Source: Oscillospiraceae bacterium
Lineage (GTDB): Bacteria; Bacillota; Clostridia; Oscillospirales; CAG-382
Reading direction: 5' to 3'
DNA length: 64,000 bases
Assembly: GCA_015065165.1 (NCBI GenBank)
Contig: SVQU01000003.1
Coordinates: 32,284-96,283, forward strand
The number at the start of each line of letters is the position of its first letter. The first letter of the stretch is position 1. The translations under genes were made by a program, and so were the position numbers. The notes beneath the pieces were generated by a model. That model searched no databases and was not told the DNA's origin. It saw only the letters and a list, made by a program, of their open reading frames with translations. Below, piece by piece: positions 1-8,472 of this stretch.

Positions 1-2
1 TA

Positions 3-443
3 AGCATTAACGCAAAGCCTCTTTACGAAAAAATCGCCTACAACTTTGCGGAATATGCAAAAACCGACCTTTACAAAAAGGCGTTGGATTTATATAATGC
101 CGACCCAAATGGGTTTATTCCCCTATCGGCGGTAATGGTTTGGGAAAACACGTTTTTAAGCGAGGATTATCTTTCGGTTTTGCTGGACGTTTCCATTAGC
201 GATTCCCACGGGAACAAATCCTTACAAAGGAAAACTCAGGTTTGGGACAGAAAAAGGGGTACGAAATGCAGTTTTGACGATTTTATTACCACCGACAGGC
301 TTAAAGAATTGAAAAAATCACAAGACTTGCAGGAAAAGGGCGGATTTTTTCACAAGGATTTGTTTGTGTTAAGAGAAAACGAAATTGAATTTTACGTGAT
401 GAAAAACGGCGGATATTATCCCATTACGTTGTCAATATCCTAA
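3..443 (+). CDS. C-terminal part of a DUF3298-like protein (5' end outside window)
   Basis: An open frame runs in from the left edge with no start inside the window; about 146 codons are seen before the TAA at 441-443. The visible part has alternating strands, an aromatic-rich segment around YLSVLLDVSIS and QVWDRKRG, and the closing pattern FYVMKNGGYYP. This layout resembles the C-terminal DUF3298 domain of RsiV-like and sporulation-associated exported proteins, which ends in a short beta hairpin. The family match is by eye only. The frame stays open upstream of the internal TTG at 84, so that codon is not taken as the start. The next gene begins 60 nt downstream on the same strand. Confidence 0.5.
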   Translation, partial: SINAKPLYEKIAYNFAEYAKTDLYKKALDLYNADPNGFIPLSAVMVWENTFLSEDYLSVLLDVSISDSHGNKSLQRKTQVWDRKRGTKCSFDDFITTDRLKELKKSQDLQEKGGFFHKDLFVLRENEIEFYVMKNGGYYPITLSIS

Positions 444-503
444 ATCAATAATTCCGCATAGAATATTAAAGATTAAAACATAATATTCAACGGGGTGATT
501 ACT

Positions 504-1535
504 ATGGAATTCTTTGCAGGCGCAAACACAAAGCAAGGATTTTTTTCGTTGTTTGACGAGGTTTTCAGGGATTCGCAAAGGTTATATATATTAAAAGGCT
601 CCAGCGGTTGCGGAAAATCCACTTTTATGAAGCGTATAGCAAAAAAAGCTGAAGAAAAAAAGCTTGATTATCATCTTATTTTTTGTTCTGCCGACCCAAG
701 TTCTCTTGACGGGATTATTATACCCCGTCTTGGGGTTGCAATTGCCGACGGAACACACCCGCACGTTTTGGACGTTAAATACCCCTGCGTGCGGGAAAGC
801 ATTATAAATTTAGGGCAGTTTTGGGAGAAAAGCAAGCTTTTGTCCCGTCGGGCGGAAATTATGGGTTTAACCGACCTTAAAGGCTGTCATTACAAAAACG
901 CATACCGCGCCCTTTCGGCGGCAGGCACTGTGGAGGCATTGGAGGACGAGATTTTCAACCAAAGCTTGGACAGAAAGAGGCTTGACAATTTCGCCTTTAA
1001 GTTTGCCGAAAAGCTTTTTGTTTCCCACGGGGAAAGAAAAAACATTTTCCCATCGGCTTTCACTTGTGAGGGAGAGAAAAGCATTTGTGTTTCAAAGGAA
1101 ATTAAAACCCTTTATACCGCAAACGGAAAGGGCGGAAAGGCGTTTTTGCGTGCATTGCAGGAAATTGCCGCCGAAAAGAATCTAAGCGCGATAATCGGAT
1201 TAAATTGGTTAGACCCGAGGCTTGCCGATTTGATATATATTCCCGAAACCCAAACGGCGGTAAGTTGCATTTCGGATTATCGTTGCGAGGGCAGTACAAA
1301 AATCCACACCGTTTCTATCGACAGGTTTATAAACAAAAACTCTCTTTCTTTGGCGAAAAACCGACTTAAAGGCCTTGGAAAACTGAAAAAACAGTTGCTT
1401 GAAGAAGCTCGGGGAGAATTATTCAGCGCAAAGGAAACCCACAACGAGATAGAAAACATTTATATCCCCGCAATGAATTTTGATTTGATGAACGAATTTA
1501 CAGATTCATTTATCAAAAACCTTTTCGGGGAATAA
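504..1535 (+). CDS. PRK06851-type P-loop ATPase
   Basis: This 343-residue cytoplasmic protein opens with a P-loop domain: the Walker A motif GSSGCGKST lies near residue 35. A second nucleotide-binding-like half follows, with the DGIIIPRLGVAIADGTHPH segment near residues 75-95. That segment is typical of the conserved Firmicutes ATPase family catalogued as PRK06851, whose biochemical role is unknown. The usual length is 350-370 residues, so the gene looks complete. I chose ATG 504 because GGGGTGAT sits just upstream; an in-frame GTG at 495 overlaps that ribosome site and is less likely. The TIGR04086 gene lies 49 nt downstream on the same strand. The function cannot be inferred from the context. 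Confidence 0.75.
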   Translation: MEFFAGANTKQGFFSLFDEVFRDSQRLYILKGSSGCGKSTFMKRIAKKAEEKKLDYHLIFCSADPSSLDGIIIPRLGVAIADGTHPHVLDVKYPCVRESIINLGQFWEKSKLLSRRAEIMGLTDLKGCHYKNAYRALSAAGTVEALEDEIFNQSLDRKRLDNFAFKFAEKLFVSHGERKNIFPSAFTCEGEKSICVSKEIKTLYTANGKGGKAFLRALQEIAAEKNLSAIIGLNWLDPRLADLIYIPETQTAVSCISDYRCEGSTKIHTVSIDRFINKNSLSLAKNRLKGLGKLKKQLLEEARGELFSAKETHNEIENIYIPAMNFDLMNEFTDSFIKNLFGE

Positions 1536-1584
1536 AGCAACACAAAAACGCATATATATCTTTCGAAAGGATGGGAAGATATAT

Positions 1585-2028
1585 ATGGACAAAACCAAGA
1601 AAAGACAAATAGGGGGACAAAGCGAAAGCCTTTGGTTAAACTCGCTTATGGGCGGATTAATCGGCATAGGAGTGATGCTGATTTCGGCTTTGCTTTTGCC
1701 CTTGATTATCATTAACACCGATAACCCCAACAGCCTTTTGTTGCCCGCCGCAATAATTTGTACGGCTTTGGGAAGCTTTGCGGGCGGGTTTGTTTCGGCA
1801 AGAAAAGCCAAGGGAGAAGAACTGATTTCGGGCATTATAACCGCTTTAACCATTTTGTTGCCCTTGGCGCTTATATCGTTTATATACGGAAAAGGCTTTT
1901 CTTTAATAAACTTCGGGATTATCGCCGCGGTTATTATCGGCTTGTCGGTTTTCGCTTCGTATTTGGTGGCTAAAGCGGGCACAAACAAAAAGCAAAATAT
2001 GAAAAAGCTTATGAAAAAGCCAAGATAA
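1585..2028 (+). CDS. TIGR04086 family membrane protein
   Basis: This 147-residue integral membrane protein has four hydrophobic segments at roughly residues 20-43, 50-68, 82-102 and 106-127. The short loop SARKAKGEE lies between segments two and three, and the tail is strongly basic (KKQNMKKLMKKP). Size, spacing and the Gly-rich second helix fit the TIGR04086 family found in Firmicutes, which has no assigned function. ATG 1585 is preceded by GAAAGGATGGGAAG, a good ribosome site. The gene ends 70 nt before the regulator gene, which has its own promoter. Confidence 0.75.
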   Translation: MDKTKKRQIGGQSESLWLNSLMGGLIGIGVMLISALLLPLIIINTDNPNSLLLPAAIICTALGSFAGGFVSARKAKGEELISGIITALTILLPLALISFIYGKGFSLINFGIIAAVIIGLSVFASYLVAKAGTNKKQNMKKLMKKPR

Positions 2029-2037
2029 TTCACAGAC

Positions 2038-2066
2038 TTGATTTTTAAACCCTTTCGTGGTATGAT
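2038..2066 (+). promoter_or_regulatory. Sigma-A type promoter of the DtxR-like regulator gene
   Basis: TTGATT at 2038-2043 and TATGAT at 2061-2066 are separated by 17 bp. The site lies about 30 nt upstream of the ATG at 2098. The stretch from TATGATATAGAATATACC is AT-rich and partly palindromic, so it might also hold an operator for the regulator itself; that part is a guess. Confidence 0.6.
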
Positions 2067-2097
2067 ATAGAATATACCAACCGAAAGGAGAAAGAAT

Positions 2098-2454
2098 ATG
2101 TCTTTGCAGGAATCGGGCGAAATGTATCTTGAAACCATATACGTTCTGTCAAAGGAGCTTCCCGTTGTGCGCGCCATTGATATTTGCGACCATCGCGGTG
2201 TTTCGAAACCAAGTGTTTCCCGCGCAGTGGGTATTTTGAAGAAGGACGGATATATTCTTTGCGAAAAAAACGGTAATTTGGTTTTAACCGAATCGGGCAA
2301 GGCTGTTGCCGAAAAGATTTATGAACGCCACACGGTTTTAACAAAGTATCTTTTAAAAATCGGTGTTAATGAGGAAATCGCATCGGAGGATGCGTGTAAA
2401 ATAGAACATATTATAAGCGACGATACCTTTAATGCTATAAAAGCACAGTTATAA
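2098..2454 (+). CDS. Short DtxR/MntR-like transcriptional regulator
   Basis: This 118-residue winged-helix protein begins LQESGEMYLETIYVL, the typical first helix of the DtxR/MntR iron- and manganese-dependent repressors. The recognition region VSKPSVSRAVGILKKDGYI lies at about residues 38-56, and a short dimerisation part follows. Full MntR proteins have about 140 residues and DtxR 220; this one ends soon after ASEDACKIEHIIS and lacks the SH3-like third domain. The Glu/His residues of ERHTVL and ACKIEHIIS are the usual metal ligands and are present. AAAGGAG precedes ATG 2098. It has its own promoter and terminator, so it looks like a monocistronic regulator. Its target is not evident. Confidence 0.75.
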   Translation: MSLQESGEMYLETIYVLSKELPVVRAIDICDHRGVSKPSVSRAVGILKKDGYILCEKNGNLVLTESGKAVAEKIYERHTVLTKYLLKIGVNEEIASEDACKIEHIISDDTFNAIKAQL

Positions 2455-2459
2455 AACAA

Positions 2460-2487
2460 GACCGAGCATAATGAGCTCGGTCTTTTT
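2460..2487 (+). terminator. Rho-independent terminator after the regulator gene
   Basis: The stem GACCGAGC (2460-2467) pairs perfectly with GCTCGGTC (2475-2482) around a 7-nt loop, and five T residues follow. Confidence 0.85.
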
Positions 2488-2540
2488 CTATTCAAACAGT
2501 AAATAATAATCGTTTGATTTGTTAAAAGAATATGACATCC

Positions 2541-2569
2541 TTGAAATTACATAACGTGTATGTTAGAAT
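2541..2569 (+). promoter_or_regulatory. Promoter of the accessory gene run
   Basis: TTGAAA (2541-2546), a 17-bp spacer and TAGAAT (2564-2569) with TGT before it (extended -10). The inferred transcript starts near 2576, which rules out the upstream ATG at 2532 as a start and supports ATG 2622. Confidence 0.75.
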
Positions 2570-2621
2570 AAGCATAAGAAGTATACGAAGAACGTTGTCG
2601 AACAAGGGGGGCAAAATATTC

Positions 2622-3722
2622 ATGAAATCTATACTTAATTCTGTTGAAATCAATTACAATGCTGAAGCTATTAATTTCATCGTAGCATCCAAGGGTAGTG
2701 TGAAAGAAACACACGAATTAATAGAATTTTTGGGCGACAAATATTCTAAATTCATCGAGGATAATTCCGCAAATATATATAATGTCGAAAAAGTATCCCG
2801 CGCTGAAAACAATCTAAAATATTTCAACAGAAAAACGAAGTTTTCACTTATCCCCGACAAGAGAGATATGTCGAAAAAATATATTGGTGTATTTGACGCA
2901 AACAATAAAGAGCGACTTCACGAATTATTGTTTTCAAGTTTACCTCGCGTTAGACCACACCATTTTAAAGAATTCACCTATTACAGCAAAAACAATCTTT
3001 TAGAGGTTTTAAAACAAGAAGCAGTTAAGTCTAACGAAATCATTTTCGACTTTGAAATTTCCTGTTTTTGCATTCCCACACTTGATAACGACGTGTGTTC
3101 ATATGTAACCTTTTCTTTAAACAGAGATTGTATTGAAACCGATGATGAATTAAACTCTGTTTTGCTTTGGTTTAAATCTATTATCAATGAACTTGATTTA
3201 CAGTTTTATAATATATTTAAATCTGCATATATTTCTGTTGGCGATACCATAAATCCTATCGAGCACTTGAAGTTATACTGCAACTTTGATCATGAAGACA
3301 TCGACAACTATATCATGGGGACAGAATGGTTGGTTTATATTTCAAAATCAATCAGCGAGAGAATTCAAAAATCTCAAATCGACGAACTGTCAAAAATCGC
3401 TCATGTGGAAAATCTCAACAACGGTATCGTGTATTGCTATAATTCGGATATTAAAGATTGTAATAACAACATACGTGCAAAACTAAACGAAATTTTAGAA
3501 CCTATTGTAATGCCCGCATATAACATTCACTGGTGGAATTTCATTTGCGAATACGGCGTGCCCCACGTTCCAAAATGTATTCTGGTTCACCGCAATAGAC
3601 TCGATACTTTGAATCACGAATTAGTTTTTTCTTATAATATCGATTATGAAAAAATCTACCAAAGATGCTGTTCCGCCAAGGAAGATTTGATAGAAATCAT
3701 ACGCTTTAAAAATTATATATAA
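2622..3722 (+). CDS. Hypothetical protein, 366 residues
   Basis: I do not recognise this protein. It has no signal peptide or membrane segment. The sequence is mixed alpha/beta and rich in Asn, Ile, Asp and Lys, with aromatic residues throughout (for example NIHWWNFICEYG near residue 300). The codons are visibly more AT-rich than those of the flanking genes, which is compatible with recent acquisition. ATG 2622 follows AAGGGGGGC at 2604-2612 and lies downstream of the promoter at 2541-2569. It heads a one-way run that ends at the terminator at 7519. Several paired Asp/Glu are present, but no catalytic motif can be named. Confidence 0.6.
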   Translation: MKSILNSVEINYNAEAINFIVASKGSVKETHELIEFLGDKYSKFIEDNSANIYNVEKVSRAENNLKYFNRKTKFSLIPDKRDMSKKYIGVFDANNKERLHELLFSSLPRVRPHHFKEFTYYSKNNLLEVLKQEAVKSNEIIFDFEISCFCIPTLDNDVCSYVTFSLNRDCIETDDELNSVLLWFKSIINELDLQFYNIFKSAYISVGDTINPIEHLKLYCNFDHEDIDNYIMGTEWLVYISKSISERIQKSQIDELSKIAHVENLNNGIVYCYNSDIKDCNNNIRAKLNEILEPIVMPAYNIHWWNFICEYGVPHVPKCILVHRNRLDTLNHELVFSYNIDYEKIYQRCCSAKEDLIEIIRFKNYI

Positions 3723-3749
3723 TTAAATCAAACTTATTTTGAGATAAAT

Positions 3750-4334
3750 ATGAAAAAGAAGAATCAATATTACGATATAGACGAGAATTTTGCCAGATTC
3801 AGCAAAAGGGCTACGAAGATTTTAACTCTATCCATAATAAGTTTCGGGGTATTTTTAATATCCTTTTGTCTGTTTGCAAAAGTCATATTTAAAGAGCCTC
3901 GCTTTGACAAATACACCTCTGTAATCGTTTCCCAATTTTTGTGGTGGGACGCGGCTATGCTGATAACCTTTTCGGTGATAACCGTGTTTTTGGCAATACT
4001 TATTTTCCGCACTGTCAAAGAAAAGGACAACCCCAAATGGGCGCATATTATTTGGATTGTCTGTGCGGTTATATGCGTTTTTCAGGTGAAAAACGTTTCG
4101 GAGGTTGTTTTGGATATAACAAACGAATCCTACGTTGTATATCAAGGCGAGTTCACACAAGACAACGGCGGTTACTCCGCGCGATTTCGAAGCCAAACCA
4201 CAAGATTAATGCCCGAGGATATTCGATTAAAAAGCCGTTCATCGCTGATTGACAGCGGAGATTACGTGGGCACAGTGGTTTATACAGAGCGTTCGAGAAT
4301 AGCCCTTGAGGTTAAAGACGCAGACTCTAAATAA
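3750..4334 (+). CDS. Hypothetical membrane protein, three helices plus exposed domain
   Basis: This 194-residue protein is of unknown function. Hydrophobic helices lie at about residues 24-46, 61-87 and 100-118. They are followed by a soluble C-terminal part of about 75 residues containing YQGEFTQDNGGYSARFR and GDYVGTVVYTERSRIALEV, which looks like a small beta-barrel. By the positive-inside rule (basic N-terminus, KEKDNPK loop) the soluble part probably faces outward. The ribosome site before ATG 3750 is weak (TTTTGAGAT). It is 27 nt after the preceding gene and 11 nt before the next, so co-transcription is likely. Confidence 0.6.
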   Translation: MKKKNQYYDIDENFARFSKRATKILTLSIISFGVFLISFCLFAKVIFKEPRFDKYTSVIVSQFLWWDAAMLITFSVITVFLAILIFRTVKEKDNPKWAHIIWIVCAVICVFQVKNVSEVVLDITNESYVVYQGEFTQDNGGYSARFRSQTTRLMPEDIRLKSRSSLIDSGDYVGTVVYTERSRIALEVKDADSK

Positions 4335-4345
4335 AGGAGACCAAC

Positions 4346-5677
4346 ATGACCAAAACACAGAAAACGGTTATAAATATCATAACGGTACTATTGCTTAACG
4401 TTGCTTTTTGGATATGTAACGATTATCCGCGCCATCTTTTGGAATTTGGCGAGGTAACGTCGGGCTTGTCGATTTTTCTTAATCTGTTGTATTTCGCCTT
4501 TTTCTATTACTTTGTGATTTTGGCGTTTGAACGCAACGAAACCCTGTTTTCCAACAGTTTTTGGGACGAAAAAACGGCAATAAAGTTTCTTCCCCTTTTG
4601 CTTATTATCCAGCTCGTTTTTGACGGTGCGAATATCGCCTTGGACAACGCAGGAGTAAAGCTAAACTTTATCGGCACGGGCGTTTTAACGGTTGTTCAAT
4701 GGATATTAATTTATTTTATACTTACCATAGGCAAGGAAAACATTTTTAAAAACCGCGAAGCACTTTTAACAACGGCTGTTTCTTTAGCGATTATTATCGG
4801 GTTAAGTGTATTTTTCGATTTCGTTATTTTCAAAGAATATGACGGCGCTTTGATGAAATACGAGCCTCAATCCCAAATATTAAAAGCTATTAAAACCAAT
4901 GCACAATTCTTCAACAGCATAAAGCTGTTGGTTTTGGATTCTATAACTGCAATATTGCTTTTTGTAATGCACAGCAAGTCTGTTAGTACAACAAACGAAG
5001 AAGACGGTTGTAGTTTTTCGGTATGCTTTACTCGCGTTTTCGTTTTGGTTATCGGCATTATTATCGCAGGTGTGTTGAAATCTCACTTTTTGCCATTCGG
5101 TGCAATAATCGGTTCTCACACGCACAACGGAAGTCGTCCCAATGAAGAGCACCTTGATGAATTCGCCAGAGAACTCCACGACTTTACGCTTTACCGTTTC
5201 AGAGGAGAACAAACACCTTGTTATTCCAAACACACCGTTTCTTTATCGAAAGGCGGTGGCGAATTATTGTCCCTCAAAATGCCCGTTAAAGAAAATTTAT
5301 ACATCCATAATATCGGCGACAACACCTTTGAGAAATTTATCGTAAAGGGTACTTCCGCCTATATTTATAACAGTCAAGCTATTTGTTATTATGAGGGCGA
5401 GGGAGAAATACCCCGCGTTGCAGATTTAAAAGCATTAAACACCTACCCACGCGATGACACTGTTATAGAAGTTTGCAAACAAGAGCTTCGCGACGGAAAT
5501 ATATATATTTTTGAATATTGTTGCGATTACCTTTTGAAATACGACGAGGAATTTATTCAAGCTTATATAGAGCGTTATGCCGAAGGCGATTTCTCGGCAC
5601 TTGAAGAGCGCTGGATGGCGAGAAATTATTACAAAAGTGAATTTGTAACAGATATTGCCAAATCGAAATTAGTATAA
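4346..5677 (+). CDS. Hypothetical polytopic membrane protein with soluble C-terminal domain
   Basis: A 443-residue protein I cannot assign. The N-terminal 260 residues hold about seven to eight hydrophobic helices. A hydrophilic segment begins near GSHTHNGSRPNEEHLDEF and continues as a beta-rich domain with RFRGEQTPCYSKHTVSL, ending in helical segments rich in Glu and Tyr. The His-containing GSHTHNG stretch immediately after the last membrane helix is the only motif-like feature. The ribosome site AAAGGAG precedes ATG 4346. It is in the same run as the three-helix protein before it and the anchored protein after it, which suggests a membrane-associated set. Confidence 0.55.
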   Translation: MTKTQKTVINIITVLLLNVAFWICNDYPRHLLEFGEVTSGLSIFLNLLYFAFFYYFVILAFERNETLFSNSFWDEKTAIKFLPLLLIIQLVFDGANIALDNAGVKLNFIGTGVLTVVQWILIYFILTIGKENIFKNREALLTTAVSLAIIIGLSVFFDFVIFKEYDGALMKYEPQSQILKAIKTNAQFFNSIKLLVLDSITAILLFVMHSKSVSTTNEEDGCSFSVCFTRVFVLVIGIIIAGVLKSHFLPFGAIIGSHTHNGSRPNEEHLDEFARELHDFTLYRFRGEQTPCYSKHTVSLSKGGGELLSLKMPVKENLYIHNIGDNTFEKFIVKGTSAYIYNSQAICYYEGEGEIPRVADLKALNTYPRDDTVIEVCKQELRDGNIYIFEYCCDYLLKYDEEFIQAYIERYAEGDFSALEERWMARNYYKSEFVTDIAKSKLV

Positions 5678-5694
5678 TTTAAAAGGAGAAAATT

Positions 5695-6159
5695 ATGAAA
5701 AAGAATGTTAAAACTATTGTATTTGTAGCTATCACATTGGTTGCTTTAATAATAGTAAATGTGATTCTCCACGAACCCCCATCTCTTACAAAGGAATATA
5801 TAAACGATAATGTTCTCACAGAACATTATATAGAAGATATTTTATATTCAGAAATAGGCGATAATTATATTTTCTGTCTTTGCAGTGTAGATGACAACGA
5901 ATTGATGGCGTTGGTTTTGAAAGATAACAAATCATATTATGGTATGCAATCCCGATATTCATTCACATTGAATAGCCTAACTGAAAATGCAACCGAAATT
6001 ATAGATGATAAAACCCCTTTCACCGATGTACACGTTTTGTACAACGTTTTCCTTAACCCAACCGAAGATAAGGTTGTTATAGACGGCGCAAGCTATGATG
6101 TAAATACGCTTACCTACAATGGCTATAAATTGGGTTTTTGGTGGATCGAATGTGAATGA
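5695..6159 (+). CDS. Hypothetical membrane-anchored protein
   Basis: This 154-residue protein has one N-terminal hydrophobic segment (residues 7-24, no lipobox and no clear cleavage site) followed by a soluble domain. It is therefore probably a single-pass protein facing outward. The domain contains EDILYSEIGDNYIFCLC and a C-terminal NGYKLGFWWIECE. The latter is reminiscent of small DUF-type proteins ending in WW-x-IE, but I cannot name the family. AAAAGGAGAAAATT gives a very good ribosome site. AT-rich codon use resembles that of the 2622-3722 gene. Confidence 0.55.
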   Translation: MKKNVKTIVFVAITLVALIIVNVILHEPPSLTKEYINDNVLTEHYIEDILYSEIGDNYIFCLCSVDDNELMALVLKDNKSYYGMQSRYSFTLNSLTENATEIIDDKTPFTDVHVLYNVFLNPTEDKVVIDGASYDVNTLTYNGYKLGFWWIECE

Positions 6160-6205
6160 ATAACGAGCAAACATATAAAAACGATGAACAAACAAAAGGA
6201 ATAAT

Positions 6206-6844
6206 ATGAATTACACGAAAATTGATTTAAACAATTGGAAACGTGCGGATATTTTTAAATTCTTTATAGAACAGCGCAGAATTGTAACAAGTCTGACGGT
6301 AGATATTGACGTTACATCTTTGGTGGAATACGCCAAGAAAAACGGTTTGCGTTTTTATCCCACAATGATTTGGGCGGTTTCTGTGGTTATAAACCGCCAC
6401 GACGAATTTAAATATTCCTTTAACGAAAACGACGAGCTTATTAAATGGGATTACGTTTCGCCATATTATGCGGATTTCCACAAGGAGGACGAGAATTTTT
6501 CAAAGGTGTTAACCGAATATTCACCCGATTTATTTGAGTTTCACCAAAGGTTTGTTAATGACTGTGAAAAATACAAGGACTTACGCGGATTTTGCGAAGA
6601 TGCCCCGAAAAACTTTTTTGACGTTTCCTGCCTGCCCTGGGTTAGATACAACCACGTGGACGCACACGTTTTTGACGAAGGGAAATTCTTAGCGCCCGTA
6701 ATTGTTTGGGGCAAGTTCGAGCCGATAAATGGCAGACTTTTAATGCCCTTAACAATGAACATACACCACGCCGTTGCCGACGGATTTCATATTTCTCGCT
6801 TTTTTAACGAGCTTCAGGAATTGATAAACGGTTTATCCGATTAG
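6206..6844 (+). CDS. CatA-like chloramphenicol acetyltransferase family protein
   Basis: The 212-residue length and overall pattern match the CatA trimeric acetyltransferases, from YTKIDLNNWKRADIFKFF at the N-terminus to IHHAVADGFHISRFFNEL at residues 190-207. The catalytic HHxxxDG motif is intact. The substrate-pocket stretch after the LPW motif reads VRYNHVD instead of the VSFTSF-type sequence of classical enzymes, so the Ser that contacts the acetyl intermediate in CAT-III appears replaced. The family transfers acetyl from acetyl-CoA to chloramphenicol hydroxyls, but with this pocket the real acceptor is uncertain. ATG 6206 follows AAAGGAATAAT. It lies inside the accessory run between an anchored protein and a lipoprotein. 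Confidence 0.8.
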   Translation: MNYTKIDLNNWKRADIFKFFIEQRRIVTSLTVDIDVTSLVEYAKKNGLRFYPTMIWAVSVVINRHDEFKYSFNENDELIKWDYVSPYYADFHKEDENFSKVLTEYSPDLFEFHQRFVNDCEKYKDLRGFCEDAPKNFFDVSCLPWVRYNHVDAHVFDEGKFLAPVIVWGKFEPINGRLLMPLTMNIHHAVADGFHISRFFNELQELINGLSD

Positions 6845-6865
6845 CAAAAATTCAAAAGAGGTTTT

Positions 6866-7495
6866 ATGAAAAAAACAATTGCTCTATTAATCACAATTTT
6901 CGTCAGTTTTTCTTTATGTTCTTGCTACAAAGTAACCGATTGGGCATTGAAGCAAATTACAGAGGCTAAACGATATGAACTTGTAATTGAATTTGATTGT
7001 GAAAAGGAAAGCGACTTTGAAATCATCGAAAAGCGATTGGAGTTGTTCGATTTTAGAATTATATCCAAGGACGAAAGCACTTATAAATTGAGTTGCCCCT
7101 TTTGGATAACCACAGACTTTTGGAATATTTTATGCTCAAATTCTGATATAAGGTTTATTGATGAAGAAGGCAATGATGTTATTAATTCACCTGATGTATT
7201 ATCCAGTACGTGCAGTTTCCTCGAGTTGAAATTCCGTATTTCCGAAACACTATACAATAAATGCCACGAGGAGTTTCTTAATATAGAATATTATCTAACT
7301 AACGGCACGGACAAATACGATGTTTATTGGTGTCCCTCTCAAGAAAAGGAAGGGTATTTTCTTCAAATATCGCTTAAAGATGCCGACCTTAGTACAACTC
7401 ATTTTTCTGATGAAATGAAGGCTTTGTTTCATTATGCAATGAATATTACAAGCTCGCCCCTTGAGGGAGAAGTGAATTTTACTGTAAAGGATTAA
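6866..7495 (+). CDS. Lipoprotein with possible SecD-head-like domain
   Basis: A 209-residue lipoprotein: the signal peptide ends in the lipobox LCSC near residue 19. The first part of the mature domain (YELVIEF...FEIIEKRLELFDFRI) has the spacing of the small alpha/beta modules seen in the SecD periplasmic region, where a KRL-x-x-x-G helix follows a strand. The similarity is weak and seen by eye only. The second half contains LELKFRISETLYNK and a C-terminal EGEVNFTVKD strand. AAGAGG precedes ATG 6866. It is the last gene of the accessory run, and the bidirectional terminator begins 24 nt downstream. The function is unknown. Confidence 0.55.
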   Translation: MKKTIALLITIFVSFSLCSCYKVTDWALKQITEAKRYELVIEFDCEKESDFEIIEKRLELFDFRIISKDESTYKLSCPFWITTDFWNILCSNSDIRFIDEEGNDVINSPDVLSSTCSFLELKFRISETLYNKCHEEFLNIEYYLTNGTDKYDVYWCPSQEKEGYFLQISLKDADLSTTHFSDEMKALFHYAMNITSSPLEGEVNFTVKD

Positions 7496-7518
7496 GCTTG
7501 GTTCTCGCCTTGATAAAA

Positions 7519-7560
7519 AACACACCCGACACGTAAATTCGTATCGGGTGTGTTATTTTA
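7519..7560. terminator. Bidirectional terminator between convergent lipoprotein genes
   Basis: AACACACCCGACACG (7519-7533) pairs with CGTATCGGGTGTGTT (7540-7554), with one mismatch. A-run and T-run flank the stem on either side, so it can serve both strands. Confidence 0.85.
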
Positions 7561-7571
7561 TTCTGCTTTAA

Positions 7572-8441
7572 TTATTCTTCCCAAGAGAAGTTGCTTACGG
7601 TATATTTCTTTTCGAAATTACCGTTGACGGTTTTTACGGTGGAAATGGAAATTTCCAAATTCATATAAGAAGTTCCCTCTCCGCCGTCTTTGTCGGTATG
7701 AATCTTTAATTTAACAAAGTCTGCGCCGGTAGGTCTGTCGTCGTATTCTACATATTCGATAGCGAAGATATTTTTATCCTTAAACGAGCCCTTTACGGTA
7801 TTAAAATTCTCTATACAAGGATTATCCAAGGTGTTGATATTGGCAAGCATATTGTGGTTATCCGCCAAAACGTAAGCGCGGAAGAACTTAAAGGCTACGT
7901 TCTGAATTTTGCCGTAATGCTTTATAACAAATTCGCTATCGTTGCCCACGGTGTTTCTATAAAGGGTGTCGGTATATTTCAAATCGGTAAGAACCCAGGT
8001 TTTCACATCGCCCACGTAGGTATAGTTGTAAGAAAGTGTAAGATGTTTGTTTTCGCCATCCTTAACGCAGGGAACCTGAACGGTGGCGGATTGGGTAGAT
8101 GCGTCGTAGGAAAGGCTTTCGAAATAATAATCGGCTGTGGTTTCTATATCGTCAAGGCTTTCTTTATAGGTTTTGAAAACCTCTTTCATAAGCTGGATAT
8201 AGCCTGTGCTGTTAAAGAACTTATCGTCGGTTTCGATGGTATATTTGAAGCTTTCGGGTTCTTCGGGTTGGCTGCTTACAACAGGCGCCTTGCTCGAAGA
8301 CGTAGCCACCGAAGTAGGTCGGCTGGTTGAGGGTGCAACGGTATTCTCGGCGGAGGATTCGTTGGGGACGCTGTCGGTGCAGGCAACCAAGGAGGAAGCG
8401 AGCGTTACAACAGCCAAAAGGATAAGAAGGATTTTTTTCAT
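7572..8441 (-). CDS. Lipoprotein with Ser/Thr/Pro linker, unknown function
   Basis: A 289-residue protein. The signal peptide ends in the lipobox SLVAC (Cys near residue 21), followed by a low-complexity Ser/Thr/Pro/Glu linker to about residue 65. The globular domain starts at SFKYTIETDD. It is beta-rich with repeated strand pairs (for example YFESLSYDASTQSATVQVP and KLKIHTDKDGGEGTSYMNLEISIS). No catalytic motif is evident, and it may be a substrate-binding or scaffolding lipoprotein. GGAG precedes the ATG. It lies 31 nt downstream of the zincin lipoprotein on the same strand, so both probably share the promoter at 10543-10572. Confidence 0.65.
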   Translation of the reverse strand: MKKILLILLAVVTLASSLVACTDSVPNESSAENTVAPSTSRPTSVATSSSKAPVVSSQPEEPESFKYTIETDDKFFNSTGYIQLMKEVFKTYKESLDDIETTADYYFESLSYDASTQSATVQVPCVKDGENKHLTLSYNYTYVGDVKTWVLTDLKYTDTLYRNTVGNDSEFVIKHYGKIQNVAFKFFRAYVLADNHNMLANINTLDNPCIENFNTVKGSFKDKNIFAIEYVEYDDRPTGADFVKLKIHTDKDGGEGTSYMNLEISISTVKTVNGNFEKKYTVSNFSWEE

Positions 8442-8472
8442 AATTAATCTCCGTTATTTTAATAGGTTTTAT

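Noticed and set aside
2532..2621. A 30-residue N-terminal extension of the 366-residue protein
   Set aside because: The extension contains the -35 and -10 boxes at 2541-2569; ATG 2622 has the strong ribosome site.
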